Shown here piece after piece: positions 22,355 through 34,269 of a stretch of DNA of 64,000 bases. This DNA comes from Cydia pomonella (lineage: Eukaryota; Arthropoda; Insecta; Lepidoptera; Tortricidae): NCBI RefSeq assembly GCF_033807575.1, contig NC_084715.1, positions 8,357,349-8,421,348 of the forward strand. The letters run 5' to 3'. Under the pieces are notes generated by a model. The model searched no databases. It was not told the origin of the DNA and was given only the letters and a program-made list of their open reading frames with translations. The translations under genes were made by a program, and so were the position numbers. The number at the start of each line of letters is the position of its first letter. The stretch's first letter is position 1.

Positions 22355-22784
22355 CTGTAAGTATTGTGTAATCTGTAACCAGGGTATTTGATCGTCATTA
22401 ATCATGCATTTCGCTCGGTCAGCCGTCAGTACCTTTTTCGTAAACTTCGCATTATTTCTTACGTTAAATAAACGATTTAGATAAATTACGTGAACATGAG
22501 TAAATATGCGTAAAAAAGTTCATACCGGTGTTCGGCGCGGCTCGTTATAAAACTGACGCGTGTACGAGTATGCGGGTTGTCATTTAATGAAAAATCGCAA
22601 AACAAATCGCGAATGATAATTTGTTTTCATATAACCCTTGGAGTGGTAGGCCGTCGGCTCCCGACCGATTACGTCATTTGAATTTGAACTTTGATTAATT
22701 GCATTAAAATCAAAAATCCAACAACTCAAAAATGATTAATGCCACTTGAAGACTTACGAGCATATGAATAAGTACGGCTACCGC

Positions 22785-22925
22785 CAGTTTGACACTGACA
22801 TATTTGCTACTGTGTGCGTAACTTACTTTCTGTGCATCTCGCTCGTACTCGCATATTAGAGGGAGAGAGATGTATAGAAAATAACTTATGCAGACCCTAG
22901 CGAATATATCAGTTTGACATTGTTA
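22785..22925. mobile_element. Palindromic MITE-like repeat
   Basis: CAGTTTGACACTGACATATTTGCTA..GTAACTTACTTTCTGTGCATCTC on the left has an imperfect complement in GAGATGTATAGAAAATAACTTATG..CTAGCGAATATATCAGTTTGAC on the right. No coding capacity. Confidence 0.55.
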
Positions 22926-24133
22926 ATATTGTGTATGGCGAAACGAAAGCTTATTAAAATTATGTACAAATGTAATAGATAAAAGTGGAATTCATATTCC
23001 TCCGAGTTTCTTATTAAGAGAATGTCCCCTGTACATAGTACATAGGCAATGCAGCTACATAGTGTTATGGGTATACATAAATAATTTTAATAGTTCTGGA
23101 GTGTTAAATTTTTAATGTAATATAAATTGTCATGTTTGTGTACGATAGCGCAATAAACGAATATTGTATTTTACGACATAAATGAAAATACTTTTATACT
23201 GATAATTAAAGCAATTTGCGCAAAACCGTTTTTTTTGTTTGTATTATGTTTTTTTTGTATTGACATGAATATATTTTTATGGACTGTTTGATCAGAAAAT
23301 GGTACCGAATAGGCCCTTAAACGAATCCCAACTATTTATGTTACACCTTGTATATTGATATTGTCAAATATGTTGTCTTTTAAATGTTTGAATATGGATG
23401 AATACGTTATGTACTCCACATTTCAAAGGGCCATATCAATTAATTGAAGAGGTTTATAAGTAGTAAGTGTTTACGAAAATATAATATGTGTGGTTTGACG
23501 TCGGCACTAAAAGCTAGAGCCAATCTGATCTCTCGCACATATTTTCAACACTATCTATATTTACATTACCTAAGGCAATCAAATGGAATATTACAATAAC
23601 ATTTCCGTCTCCGTCTGTTGTTCCAAGAGCGCCTCGATAACAGATTATTTAACACTCGATACCGAAAGGCTAGTAAAAAGATAAGACTGGCACCCTGAAG
23701 ATGAGAATCGTATTATTGTAGATTTGTGCTTAATATTAAGTAATTAGACTTTTTAGTTATTTTATTCTATATAAACTTACATATCTTAGATTAGGCCTGT
23801 GCCCAGCAGTGGGCCGTATATAGGCTGAATTATTATTGTTAACTATAAGAAGTGACATGTATAATATTAGATTTATTAGCATAGTTAATAGATGTATGCG
23901 TGTTTGTGTTTTTGCATGCCAGTTGCTGGTAAAATATGCATGTGCTTCTTTACAAAGTCCATCTTGCATACCATATTTTATGCAAAATAAAGATATTAGT
24001 ATTTTTTAGTTTTTTATCATTATTACCGATATTATGCTCATTATTTTTCTTTTATCTTAGGCTAGGATTTCATAATATGGATATAAAAGCAAAATACAAA
24101 AATAATACAAAATACATACAAACATATAAAATA
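22926..24133. other. AT-rich DNA with a possible LINE end
   Basis: No gene. At 23786-23830 the string CCTGTGCCCAGCAGTGGGC..TATAGGCTGAATTATTATT resembles a common lepidopteran RTE-type LINE 3' end, from memory. Confidence 0.4.
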
Positions 24134-24736
24134 AAACCGGCCAAGAGCATGTCGGGCCACGCTCAGTGTAGGGTTCCGTAGTTACTCTTCCGTCACAATA
24201 AGCTAAACTGGAGCTTAAAGTGTTGTAAATGGTACCTTTCACCCGAGTTAAACAAATAGGCAAATTTGCATAATCAGTACCTAATTAAAGTAAGTCTTTT
24301 TACTATGAAGGGAAAACTTTTTTGCGATAACTCAAAAACAGCTAAACTGATCATGTCCGCTATAGTTTTCATTTAATGTCTTTCTTAAGCTCTACTTCCA
24401 CAATTTTTTTCATATTTTTTGGACCTATGGTTCAAAAGTTAGAGGGGGGGGACACATTTTTTTTTCCTTTTGGAGCGATTATCTCCGAATATATTCACTT
24501 TATCAAAAAATGTTTCTTAAAAACCCCTATTAGTTTTGAAAGACCTTTCCAACGATACCCCACACTCTAGGGTTGAAGCGAAAAAAAAAATTCACCCCCA
24601 CTTTACGTGTAAAGGAGGTACCCTAAAAAAAATTAAATTTTTAGATTTTATTGTACGACTTTGTCGGCTTTATTGATTTATATATCCATGCCAAAATTCA
24701 GCTTTCTAGCACTAACGACCACGGAGCAAAGCCTCG

Positions 24737-24799
<63 letters not shown>

Positions 24800-24858
24800 G
24801 GACATGGCGAAACTATAAGGGTTCCGTTTTATGCCATTTGGCTACGGAACCCTAAAAA
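24134..24858 (+). mobile_element. MITE with (GACA)n microsatellite, copy C
   Basis: Starts AAAACCGGCCAAG..GTAGGGTTCCGTAG and ends GCCATTTGGCTACGGAACCCTAAAAA, so the ends are inverted repeats. A long (GACA)n run lies before the right end, where the other copies have shorter GTCY-type tracts. The interior matches 13401-13895 reversed. It is the longest uninterrupted copy in the window and has no meaningful coding frame. Confidence 0.8.
24737..24799 (+). repeat. (GACA)n microsatellite
   Basis: About sixteen uninterrupted GACA units, followed by GACGGACATGG. It belongs to the surrounding MITE. Confidence 0.95.
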
Positions 24859-24944
24859 CCCAACCTAGGGTGCCGCCAGCAGCGGGGCAGGGCCCAAGCT
24901 GCTTACCGATATTATTATTACTCGTATCGTTGTCTAGTCTTGTG

Positions 24945-25030
24945 TTGTTACCCACAACACAAGCCTTCTTGCGCTTACCGTGGGACTTAGTCAATTTGTG
25001 TAAGAATGTGCGTATAATATTTATATATTC
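24945..25030 (+). mobile_element. SINE 3' part
   Basis: ACAACACAAGCCTTCTTGCG..CCGTGGGACTTAGTCAATTTGTGTAAGAATGT matches 57930-58085 and the reverse of 25915-26130. It lacks the tRNA-like head. Confidence 0.6.
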
Positions 25031-25124
25031 ATCATATCTATGCCAGCTCTGCTACGAGGCAAGTCCAATTTTACGTTTCAAGCCATAAATAGCAGTAAGA
25101 TGACAGTTTTTTATACGCAGAAAG

Positions 25125-25236
25125 CTTCTTCTTCCTCGCGTTGTCCCGGCATTTTGACACGGCTCATGTGAGCCTGGGGTCCGCTTGACAACTAATCCCA
25201 AGATTTGGCGTAGGCACTAGTTTTTACGATAGAAAG
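25125..25236 (-). mobile_element. SINE with (GAA)n tail, minus strand
   Basis: CTTCTTCTTCCTCGCGTTGTCCCGGCATTTTG..GCTTGACAACTAATCCCAAGA is the reverse complement of part of 51061-51268. It is a 5'-truncated copy. Confidence 0.7.
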
Positions 25237-25914
25237 CTAAAATGTAAAAATAGTAAATAAGGCCACTTGCAACAATGATGACTCACGTGGTGTTGTATAA
25301 TTTAATAAGCTTTAATGAAACCCCTTTTCTACCCTACCTATGTATTATCTAACCCTCTGCTTATGTATTACTTATGATTGTTATATATGATTTATAATTG
25401 TTAAATACGTGGTGTTGTATAATGGTTATCAGTCTTCTCTATATACTAGCCTCTGCCGATACCAATTGAAATGGAAATTATTGGCATATCTGTGCGACAA
25501 CATTATCAAGATCAGTAATATCGTTTAGCTGTGATAATTAAATTTGAATCAAATAGATTTGAGCATCCAACCGAATATTTACGAAAATTTGTCGTTTCCT
25601 GGTATAGGAGGAAATTAACTTTTCCAATAATGAATCCCAGTTCGACTTTAGGCGAGCGTTTATTTCAATAACTTGTTTACAAAATAAAATAAACAAATAA
25701 ATGACTTTGAAGTATTATTATATGATTTTTAATGTGGCTACTTTAGTTATTTCAAGTTAAAATAATCACAAATAAGTTTAGTTTCCTCGTAATTTTAAGT
25801 TGATTTGTGTACGATATTTAAACTTGTGAATGTCAAAAAAGGACTGTAAATCTTTTGGCGCAAGATACCTATCGGGACTATTTAATATATCATAATTATA
25901 TCATATCATTAATA

Positions 25915-26130
25915 AATGTATAATAAATATTATAAGGACATCAATACACAAATTGACTAAGCCCCAAAAAGCTTGTGCTGAGGATACTAATACAATGATA
26001 TATATATAAATACTTAAATACATAGAAAACACCCAAGACTCAGGAATAAATATCCTCATCACACAAATAAATGTCCCTACCGGGATTTTAACCCAGAACC
26101 ATCGGCTTCGTTCATAGGCAGCAAGGCAGC
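25915..26130 (-). mobile_element. tRNA-derived SINE, minus strand
   Basis: On the minus strand it carries GAAGCCGATGGTTCTGGGTTAAAATCCCGGTAGGG, which resembles a pol III B box, then ATTTATTTGTGTGATGAGG, TGTTTTCTATGTATTTAAGT and CTTAGTCAATTTGTGTATTGATGTCC. Pieces of the same family occur at 24945, 45845 and 57930. Confidence 0.65.
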
Positions 26131-27155
26131 ATGCAGTAGGCTTCTTATAAAGAATGATATTATTGCAGACTCCCCTATATCGATCGTATTTTGTAATGAT
26201 ATGTTCGTAAAATTACTTATTTCTTTAAAAACCGATTTAAATGCAGATCCCGTGAGCTCGGTAACATTTTTCGATATCATAATATAAAAATCTATACAAT
26301 TCTTAGCCGCCTAGACCAGCCGCTTAGACTGAGCCTAAAAATAAGAGATAAAATTAAACCAATGATGTTAATGTTAATGATTACTTTAACAACAGGAGAC
26401 CTAGCAGGGGTTTATAACACCAGGAAAATGTGTTCGAAAAACATATTTTGTATTACGTATTAAGTGTCACCTGTATATCAGCAAATATTTATTGATTGTT
26501 TTACATTTACATTTATCATTTATTTATTGCAGGCATGAAGTTACATAATAAGGTGTTACAATTAATTTAGTCAGTTCAGGACACCCTGTTAGGGCACACA
26601 ATATTAAATTTAACTAAATATCTAATACCTATTAAAACATTGATTGTTTTAGATTGACTTTAGTCAAATTAATGTTTCAAAATTGACAACTTATTAATTT
26701 ATAAGGCAACTTTAGTTGTCATAAGTCTATGTACCTACCTATTCTCCGTAGAGCGTCATCTTGTCAAAAACTAGGGCTCAATTTTTCTCAGGCTTAACAC
26801 ATAATATTATAATCAATAATTAAATCTGTGTCAGCAGTTAATCAAACCAAATAAATTAAAACTTATCGTTATTTATCAATTCCAAAAATAATACGTACAT
26901 TAATGCATATACCTATACGACGCATGGCGATGCCGGGGGTTAGTGAGCATTAGATCGTGTTATAGGCCGTGATTCGATTACAGGCGGACAGGATGCGTAT
27001 TCTTTATACCATACAAGCACACACCAGTAAGGGGTGAAATCCAGTGTAATGTGCCCACGAGAATCTCGAGATACATAACAATAACCTAGCACTTCTGTAG
27101 ATAAAACGGAAAATGCTTTTAGACAATGGTTAGTCACTTAGTTAAAGATGTTAGC
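26131..27155. other. AT-rich DNA with no gene
   Basis: No feature could be supported. Two minus-strand frames of about 65 codons have no domains. Confidence 0.45.
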
Positions 27156-27470
27156 TGTTCATCAATAATAAATATCCTGGAATTTACTGATCATGACATA
27201 ATTTTCCAGGCATTGTCTTGTTCATCAATAATAAATATCCTGAAATGTACTGGTCATGATATAATCTTAAGCGAATTGTATTGTTCATCAATAATAAATA
27301 TCCTGAAACGTACTGGTCATGATATAATCTTAAGCGAATTGTATTGTTCATCAATAATAAATATCCTGAAATTATCTGGTCATGATATAATCTTGCGCGC
27401 ATTGTCTGGTTCATTAATGATAAATATGCTAGAATTTACTGATCATGGCATAATCTTCCGTTCATTGTTT
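27156..27470. repeat. Tandem array, five 63-bp units
   Basis: Units start at 27156, 27219, 27282, 27345 and 27408, exactly 63 bp apart. Each begins TGTTCATCAATAATAAATATCC (the last GGTTCATTAATGATAAATATG). Units 2 and 3 are nearly identical; 1 and 5 are the most diverged. Because 63 is a multiple of three, both strands stay open across the array (plus 27126-27506 as 21-residue repeats, minus 27414-27184). I treat it as a minisatellite, not a gene, because no start context or flanking exon is recognisable. Confidence 0.9.
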
Positions 27471-29175
27471 TGGCTTTTTGCCATGGCTCATACGGGGGTC
27501 CACTAGGCAACTATATAATAACAAAGTTCAACCCAGTGGGGAAACTATGCCTTATTGGGATAAGTTTTTTTGATTATAGTTATCACGCTCATATCGCTAG
27601 GTAAGTCTTGTCTTAGTTATCACGTGGACATCAGGATCATCTGATCATTTTTATGATGACCTTTATTACTAGTAGAAGTGTGTTTCCAATAATCGTATTT
27701 GTAAAAAGGGTTGTATTATAGATTATACGTCAAAATAGTTATAACACAGCTATTTGGTTGCTGGCCTGAAACCACCGAAATCAGTCAGTCAACTCCTCTA
27801 TCGTAGCCAAAATATCACTCTTCCGCGACCGACAAGCGATCGGAATCACATCCTAAATTACAGGGGCCGAGTTTGCTTCATATAAAAATGTACAGAGCTA
27901 ATACAGCACACGCTACGCTACGCTACTCTTGAATGGAACAATAGTCCGACGTAGCTCGTGTATGCACGTAGCGTACACCACACCAGGCTATTCAGCCTTT
28001 AGAATAGCAGAAGCCGCATTCCAATTTTAAAAATGTTTTGATTTGAAATTAATTTGATACTTTCAGTCTCACCCTACTGAAAAGCAATCGAGTTACACTG
28101 AGACTGAATAAAATTGAAATACGCCTGTTTTACTACAGACCGAACGGTAACGCTGAAATTAGTAATCATTATCCTATATGTATAAATGGGCCGTTTTTAT
28201 TTTGTTGTCTATTTTATTTTGGCGGATTTTGTTAAAATTTGGTAAGTTTGCTCATTCTGGGCGGAATAAACACAAAATTCCATAATGGGCAAAAAATTGA
28301 CTTATGTGATTTACTGTTGAATTACGATAATGTCATACGTTTTCATAACTCTAGGGAAGAATAGGGAAATCTATCTATTCACAAAATTTCATCAAAATCT
28401 GAAAAAAAACAAATTAGATTTTTTCGAAGAATTAATTCCCAACAAATTGAAAATTGTTTTAATTACCTTAATTTGGCCCTAAATGCGTGTAACCACTGGT
28501 GTATCCCGAGTTTCCGCAATCCTAGGAGGTGTAATTTAACTAAGCGCAGTATAAAGTCCAACTACTGCACGCTTGCATACCCTTTTAAACAATTTTAGCT
28601 ATATACAGTTTAAATGCAGTAACAGAGCTCCATCTACTGTGATTTAGCTAGTATTTTGATTCAATTTTAGTGCTACGGGAGTTAGTTACCGCAGAAAATA
28701 TGCGTGTCATTAATAAATTAAATTTAACTGTTTTTTGCGTTTAAAGTAGTAAATACCTTTACGTAAAAACCAAAAGGGTTCTTAATGCAGTTTACGTATT
28801 TGGACATGATACATGCAAACTTCATTTTAATTCGTTTTGTCACTACAAATGTTACTAAGAATATAGATTGAAGCGTTTGCAAAATTATACATAATTGTAC
28901 TACGTTTTAGTCTGCATTGTCCCAAAATTCGTAGCAGTAGGGCAGTTTACTGCGTTTCAATCAGTATTGCGAAGGAAACACTAGTCTCTTAATGTATATG
29001 AAAGCCGATTGCATACAATAAGATACCTATGTAGCTGAGTTTACTGATTATAGATCACGAAAAAACCAAAAATCGGAAAATTGCCAGATACTGTGGATGG
29101 GGTTTAGGATCTGCACGGCATAATATCGCATTATAATATAATATATACGAGAAATCGAATAGTATTGTAGTACAC
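27471..29175. other. AT-rich DNA with no gene
   Basis: Nothing coding. An inverted GCTACG-rich patch near 27905-27990 may be a decayed MITE. Confidence 0.4.
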
Positions 29176-29306
29176 GCCATAAGATATATGGGAGCATCTG
29201 AGGTACTCAAAAATATCTGGACACGCACTCTAAGGCCTTGACTTGACGCCTAGAAGCGTGTTCAGATATGTGTAAGATCTTTGGCCACTCCAATGAATCT
29301 GATGGA
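29176..29306. mobile_element. Palindromic MITE-like repeat, copy 1
   Basis: ATAAGATATATGGGAGCATCTGAGGTACTCAAAAATATCTGGACACGC is partly complemented by GCGTGTTCAGATATGTG..TTTGGCCACTCCAATGAATCT. The same family lies at 43847-43965. Confidence 0.6.
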
Positions 29307-30092
29307 TATAGTGCTATGTAGTTATTAGGAAGTATATCGGGTAATACAAGACTTTTCGGTTCCACTCTTGGCAATCATTGCTAGCAATCTTAAAAACACG
29401 CATCATTTCCTCTCGTAATGGTTGCATTCAATGGTAACTGTTACCTCGTTAGCGCTGCAGAGCTGGCGTGTGAGATATCACTGTAGATTTCTTTGATAAA
29501 TTGCGTTTCTGACGTTACTGCATTGCTTTAAAATTTTCAATCCGTTACTTAATTAATTTTTTTTTCTTTTCACGTGTACGCAGCGCTGCACTAGCAACGC
29601 TACTTTCGGATATCACCTTAAAACTGCTTAGGTATGTTGTGCATTTTCGTAACGATTTAACCTAATATGTCAATCTCACATACGATTTTCCTCGTAGCCC
29701 GAAACAACCGTTTTCCTCGACCGCAGTCGCGAAATACCAATATTTTATTTTATTTTTTATTTGATTTCTTGGGAAAACTTACAGCTAATGTAACAAAATA
29801 GGTTTCGAAATAAAAACAGTAAGCCAATTACAAGTTTCCACAGGTAGAAACTGCATAAAGTACATGACGTGCGAAATTGCAGAATTAATAATAACTATTA
29901 TGCTTATAATTATGTTGCTTGAGAGTGAGACTAAGTTAAACATTTAACGAGAAGAACAAAAGATAAATAAATAAGATGAAATTGCATAAGTGTTAACATT
30001 CCCAACAATATGGGTGTTAGAGAAGGTAAACAATAAACCGTTTTCAAAACATCTGACTTGCCATCGAAAATTATATAAATGGTGATTAACTG
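29307..30092. other. AT-rich DNA with no gene
   Basis: No recognisable feature. Confidence 0.5.
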
Positions 30093-30224
30093 TACAGTCA
30101 AGGTATTAAATATTGACACAAAGTGCCAAAAATGTGTACACACTAGTTTAATGTATAGGCAATACAGTCGTGTATACATATTTTTGGCACTTTGTCCGTG
30201 TCGATATTTAATACCTTGACTGTA
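30093..30224. mobile_element. Palindromic MITE with TACAGTCA ends
   Basis: TACAGTCAAGGTATTAAATA at the left and TATTTAATACCTTGACTGTA at the right are exact complements. Pairing continues through ACAAAGTGCCAAAAAT. TA at each end suggests a Tc1/mariner-type target. Confidence 0.85.
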
Positions 30225-31858
30225 CCATCAATCTAAATACTAATATGTGTTAGCCCAATCGGCCGAGCAATGATCGCTTCATTTGTTCTGATCAATTATC
30301 GGCCAGTTTATTACGTGGGCTCTGAGGACGACCCTTTTATTTGCCCTCTGTACGACCTCCGCTTTCGTATTGGGCCCATTGTGAGGGAGTCTCAGTGCTG
30401 TAAAACAGCTGGCCACACGTTCTGGTCTTTGGTTTCAAATTAAGATTCTGGGACGCAGAGAGGTCAAATTTAAAGTATAAAAACATGTAGGTCCAGTTAA
30501 CTAGACAGACTGTACTGCAAGATAGCCCACACAAACTGGTAAAAGTTTCAGTTCAATAAAGAGAATAACGGTTCACTGACCGTTATTGGGAAGTGAGGTG
30601 AGGAGGCCCATATTCACCAGCAAAGCACTTAGGTTAATTAGATGTAAATAAGTAAGAAAATGAAGTACATCACAAAAAGGTGTAGATTTGCGCATATATT
30701 GTACTCTGTTTTGCCATATTCATTTCTTTCTTTGTTGTTGAAATAACAATTTGTCTTTATTAAATCTTACCCTGTTTCGTCATATCAGCCCGATACAATT
30801 TTGTTTTGTTTTCTTGAACTCTTAACCGAAGCAGAACGTTGATTGATTGATGCTCCTGTTCGTAATGAAATCATTCGTCTTTTGCTTCCATTGCGAAGGC
30901 AATATTATCTCTCCATTATTTACCTATTTGTTTTTACCCGGTTCCGAAAAAGGGATAGTATTATATTTCTCGATTCTAATTTTTTTCCTGTTGTAAGAGT
31001 AAAAGCGTATACTTCAAGTACCTACTTATTTCGTTTAACTGACTGCCAATGATATTTTAATTTAAAAATAAAAGAGAATTTTTTTAAAGTTAGTATTAGG
31101 ATAATAACACGTAGAAAATGGTGTATGGTTTTCTAGCCACGGTTTTAGCAGCTGAAAGCTGTTTGTAAGTTTCACACACACAACAACCCACACAACCCAC
31201 TTTTCTAGGGAGACTCGAACAAGACAAAAGAAAAAACGAAGTATTAATTTCCGTGAGTTTTATTTAAAGTTGTATACTTACTATAACCACGGAATAAATA
31301 ATAGTACTACGTACAGACTAGAGGTTCACTGTTTAACAAAACTCCTGTTTAGGTAGACAGAACGTGCCTAAACGTGCGGAGCTCTTTCGAAAGGCAGGCA
31401 AATATTTTTGCCGACTGCAATAATATCTCAGTTTCAAAATGAAAAATAAAAATAAAAAATCTATCAAATTTGCCTATATAAAATTGTATCAAAAATGATT
31501 CGTTCCGTAGTGGTGCGCGGTAACCACTGCTAGACACCAAAATTGGTGTAGGGCGCATGTACTTATAGCGGTACGGTGAAATCGCGGAGTGAGCCACGAC
31601 TGCTATAACAACCATCTCATTCAGTCTACATCTTTTATTATGTCAAGCGTATAATACTTTGTTTAACCTTAGTCCCAATTTCGCCTTATTGAGGAGACAC
31701 TAAAGGAACTTGTTTCGTTTTTTGTGTCAGAACCGTCATTTGTTTCGTTCCCGCCACTCGCATATGGCGCAGAATATTTTGTTAATTACTCGGCTGCTAT
31801 TAACAAGGCTTACCGAACCGTTCGCCTTGAGGCAAACAAATAAGGCATATCCTACTCA
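30225..31858. other. AT-rich DNA with no gene
   Basis: Contains a small perfect hairpin (AATAACGGT/ACCGTTATT, 30564-30587). No coding feature. Confidence 0.45.
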
Positions 31859-32024
31859 TAGTGTTCCTGCCGGTGAGTAAGGTTGCCAGAGCTCAACGTG
31901 GAGGGGGGAGATGCTAGGGTCGACAACGCCCATGTAACCCCTCTGGAGTTGCAGGCGTACATAGGCTACGGAGACTGCTTACCATCAGGTGGGCCGTATG
32001 CTTTTTTGCCACCGAGGTAGACGT
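31859..32024 (+). mobile_element. Lepidopteran SINE-like element
   Basis: Plus-strand copy of the family at 8914-9215: GTTGCCAGAGCTCAACG, CCCCTCTGGAGTTGCAGGCG, TACATAGGCTACGGAGACTG, CTTACCATCAGGTGGGCCGT and TTTGCCACCGAGGTAG. Confidence 0.65.
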
Positions 32025-32401
32025 TAAGTAAAATATTGTGAGCCGGTGAGTAAAATTCGGGAGTTCAACCGTAAATCTAATTTATTTGTTTTATTTAATT
32101 TCAGTCGGGTTACCAAAATTAATACGTAATGTCATTTGTATTGTTTACCACTACATAAAGCAAGAGATACGTTATGTTTTTAGTGCTCTAACTTAAACTA
32201 GGACATACAAAAACTTTACTAATTGTTTAAATTACTAACCACTAAATTATTACCACTATAACAACGTACGCTTTGAATGTACAGTCAAAGAATTTAATTT
32301 CAGTACCATTTCGTACCTGGTCATAATGATCTAAGACATTTCTATATAATTTCTTACATTACACGCCCACGTTACCTTTGGTATGATTTAATAACTAATG
32401 G

Positions 32402-32445
32402 TATGTATGTATGTATAAACTCTTTATTGCACAAAAGACAAAATA
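32402..32445 (-). mobile_element. LINE 3' tail, minus strand
   Basis: On the minus strand, TTTGTGCAATAAAGAGTTTATACATACATACATACC is the usual end of a lepidopteran LINE 3' UTR with a (TACA)n tail. Nothing upstream is recognisable. Confidence 0.55.
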
Positions 32446-32468
32446 TAAATAATATAATGGTATTATGG

Positions 32469-32471
<3 letters not shown>

Positions 32472-32531
<60 letters not shown>
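32472..32531. repeat. (TA)n microsatellite, about 30 units
   Basis: An uninterrupted TA run of about 60 bases, just upstream of the large LINE. Confidence 0.95.
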
Positions 32532-32533
<2 letters not shown>

Positions 32534-33099
32534 GGTGTTTAGAAAACCGTTTAATGAAGTCCCGATATGATTGATCGCGCTTGTAAAACACGTAAGATTG
32601 AAAATCGCGATTGGCTGCTTACGACGCTTATTAAAGCGAGTTTTAAGCGCTGTTACGATATTGAAGATAGTTGATAAATACGTTCATTGATGCCACCTAT
32701 TGATCGTTTTGCTAAGTGGCTTATATGTATTGGTTCAAATTATTGTGTGTCTTCCGTCAATTTTGGCAACACCGTTTGGCGTCACCGTCAAGCTAAAGCT
32801 AAGACAACACCTTGTTCATCTGCTCCGTTGTTTTTAATTGTAAAATAATGTAAATAAGTGACTTTTTAAGAATTTTACCCATAAAATCTGTAGTGTGTAT
32901 AGTGACCTACTCAATACTTTTTACCCTGTACAAAACGGACCAGTAATCAGTGAGTAAATATAATAAATTTAAAAACGAATTTCTCGTCTGACCGGCGAGT
33001 CGTCGGCTGAGTACCCGCTTTGTTCGAGTTGAAATCTTGCGCGCTTTACCTTAAAGCGCTTGCAGCGCTGCACACCAAAAAAAAAAGCGACCCAACATA
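32532..33099 (+). other. Probable 5' UTR of the LINE plus flank
   Basis: No open frame. Part of it probably belongs to the LINE starting at or before 33100, but I could not fix the 5' boundary because no target-site duplication was identified. Confidence 0.4.
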
Positions 33100-34191
33100 A
33101 TGCCGTATTTTTGTGGTGGGTATAATGAAGAAATAAAACGACTGCGAGTAGCATGTCCCAAATGTAAAAATAGCTTTCACCAATCGTGTGTAGGTTACAA
33201 AGGAACTCTAACTCTTCCTGCAAGTAAAATTTCTGCTGATTGGCTCTGCCCTGATTGCACCATAAAAATTCCGCGCGTGGGCGACAACTCTAGCACGCCG
33301 GCACGAGGACCGGCGTCTGATACCAACACTGCCAACCCGCCGGCGATTGAGGCGAACACAGAAACGTGCACTGACTCTGAGAACGAGGACTCGCTTGTGG
33401 CCCCGGAGGCGCGGAGAACCGTCTATCTGGACGAAAAGGTTACCAGTGCAATCCGCCTTGAAATAAGAAACGCTCTTAAGACTGAAGTGTCCATATTAAT
33501 CAGAGGCATCCTGAAAACTGAACTAGCACCAATTCGACAGGACCTGCAAGAACTAAAGCAATCAGTTGATTTCAATAGCAATAGGCACGAAGAGTTTGAA
33601 AAATCTCTGAACTCGCTAAACCTGAAAGTAGAAACAATTGGATCTTCTGTCAACCAAATTCAGCCGACAATTCAGAGCCTCGAGGATCGCGTTAACGACC
33701 TTGAGCAGCAGCTACGTGAATCAAATTTGGAGTTTCACGGCATAACCGAGTACGCAAGTGAAAAACTGAGTAACGTGATTCTACAGGTGGCTGAAACGGT
33801 TTCTTATCAGCTTTCGGAATCGGACATTGTTCATTGTACTCGCGTGGCAAAGCTGAATCGGGAGAACAAGCAGCCACGTACAGTGATCTTAAAACTGAAG
33901 AATCGACTAAGCCGTGACGAGTTTTATTCGGCTGTTACCAGATTTAACAAGGCCCACCCATCTGACAAGCTAAACACATCCCATCTTGGACTGGCTGGTG
34001 AGAGGTCACCAGTATTCGTGTCCGAGCATCTGTCGCCATCAAATAAGAGACTGCACGCAGCGACTCGCATTAAATGCCGAGAGGCCCAATATAAATTCGT
34101 GTGGGTACGGAACGCTAGAATTTACGTCAGGAAAAACGAATCATCGCCACCAATAATTATTAAAAATCTGTCAAATTTGGACTCGCTTTAA
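33100..34191 (+). CDS. LINE ORF1 protein (PHD-like finger, coiled coil, Baculo_FP-like)
   Basis: RNA-binding partner of the LINE ribonucleoprotein. The ATG at 33100 gives 363 residues. A PHD-like zinc finger spans about 5-53 (CPKCKNSFHQSC, then WLCPDC). The first knuckle reads C5-G-G-Y8 where a second cysteine is expected, so one ligand may be lost by a TGT-to-TAT change. Residues about 120-212 look like a coiled coil (heptad-like Leu/Ile). The C-terminal part (about 212-355) contains SPVFVSEHLSPSNKRL and YKFVWVRNARIYVRK, the pattern of the Baculo_FP (FP25K) domain common in insect LINE ORF1 proteins. The frame is intact. It lies 48 bases upstream of the open ORF2 frame, in the same register but separated by stops. 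Confidence 0.8.
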   Translation: MPYFCGGYNEEIKRLRVACPKCKNSFHQSCVGYKGTLTLPASKISADWLCPDCTIKIPRVGDNSSTPARGPASDTNTANPPAIEANTETCTDSENEDSLVAPEARRTVYLDEKVTSAIRLEIRNALKTEVSILIRGILKTELAPIRQDLQELKQSVDFNSNRHEEFEKSLNSLNLKVETIGSSVNQIQPTIQSLEDRVNDLEQQLRESNLEFHGITEYASEKLSNVILQVAETVSYQLSESDIVHCTRVAKLNRENKQPRTVILKLKNRLSRDEFYSAVTRFNKAHPSDKLNTSHLGLAGERSPVFVSEHLSPSNKRLHAATRIKCREAQYKFVWVRNARIYVRKNESSPPIIIKNLSNLDSL

Positions 34192-34269
34192 AGTTAAATT
34201 TTGATTTATATTTGCTTTGTAGGTTTTAGGTAAATTTGATTTGTACTCTGCCGCTCATTATTAAGTAAG

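Noticed and set aside
27126..27506. Tandem array as a CRISPR or a repeat protein gene
   Set aside because: Units are contiguous without spacers, so it is not CRISPR. No start context, exon or domain supports a gene, and both strands are equally open.
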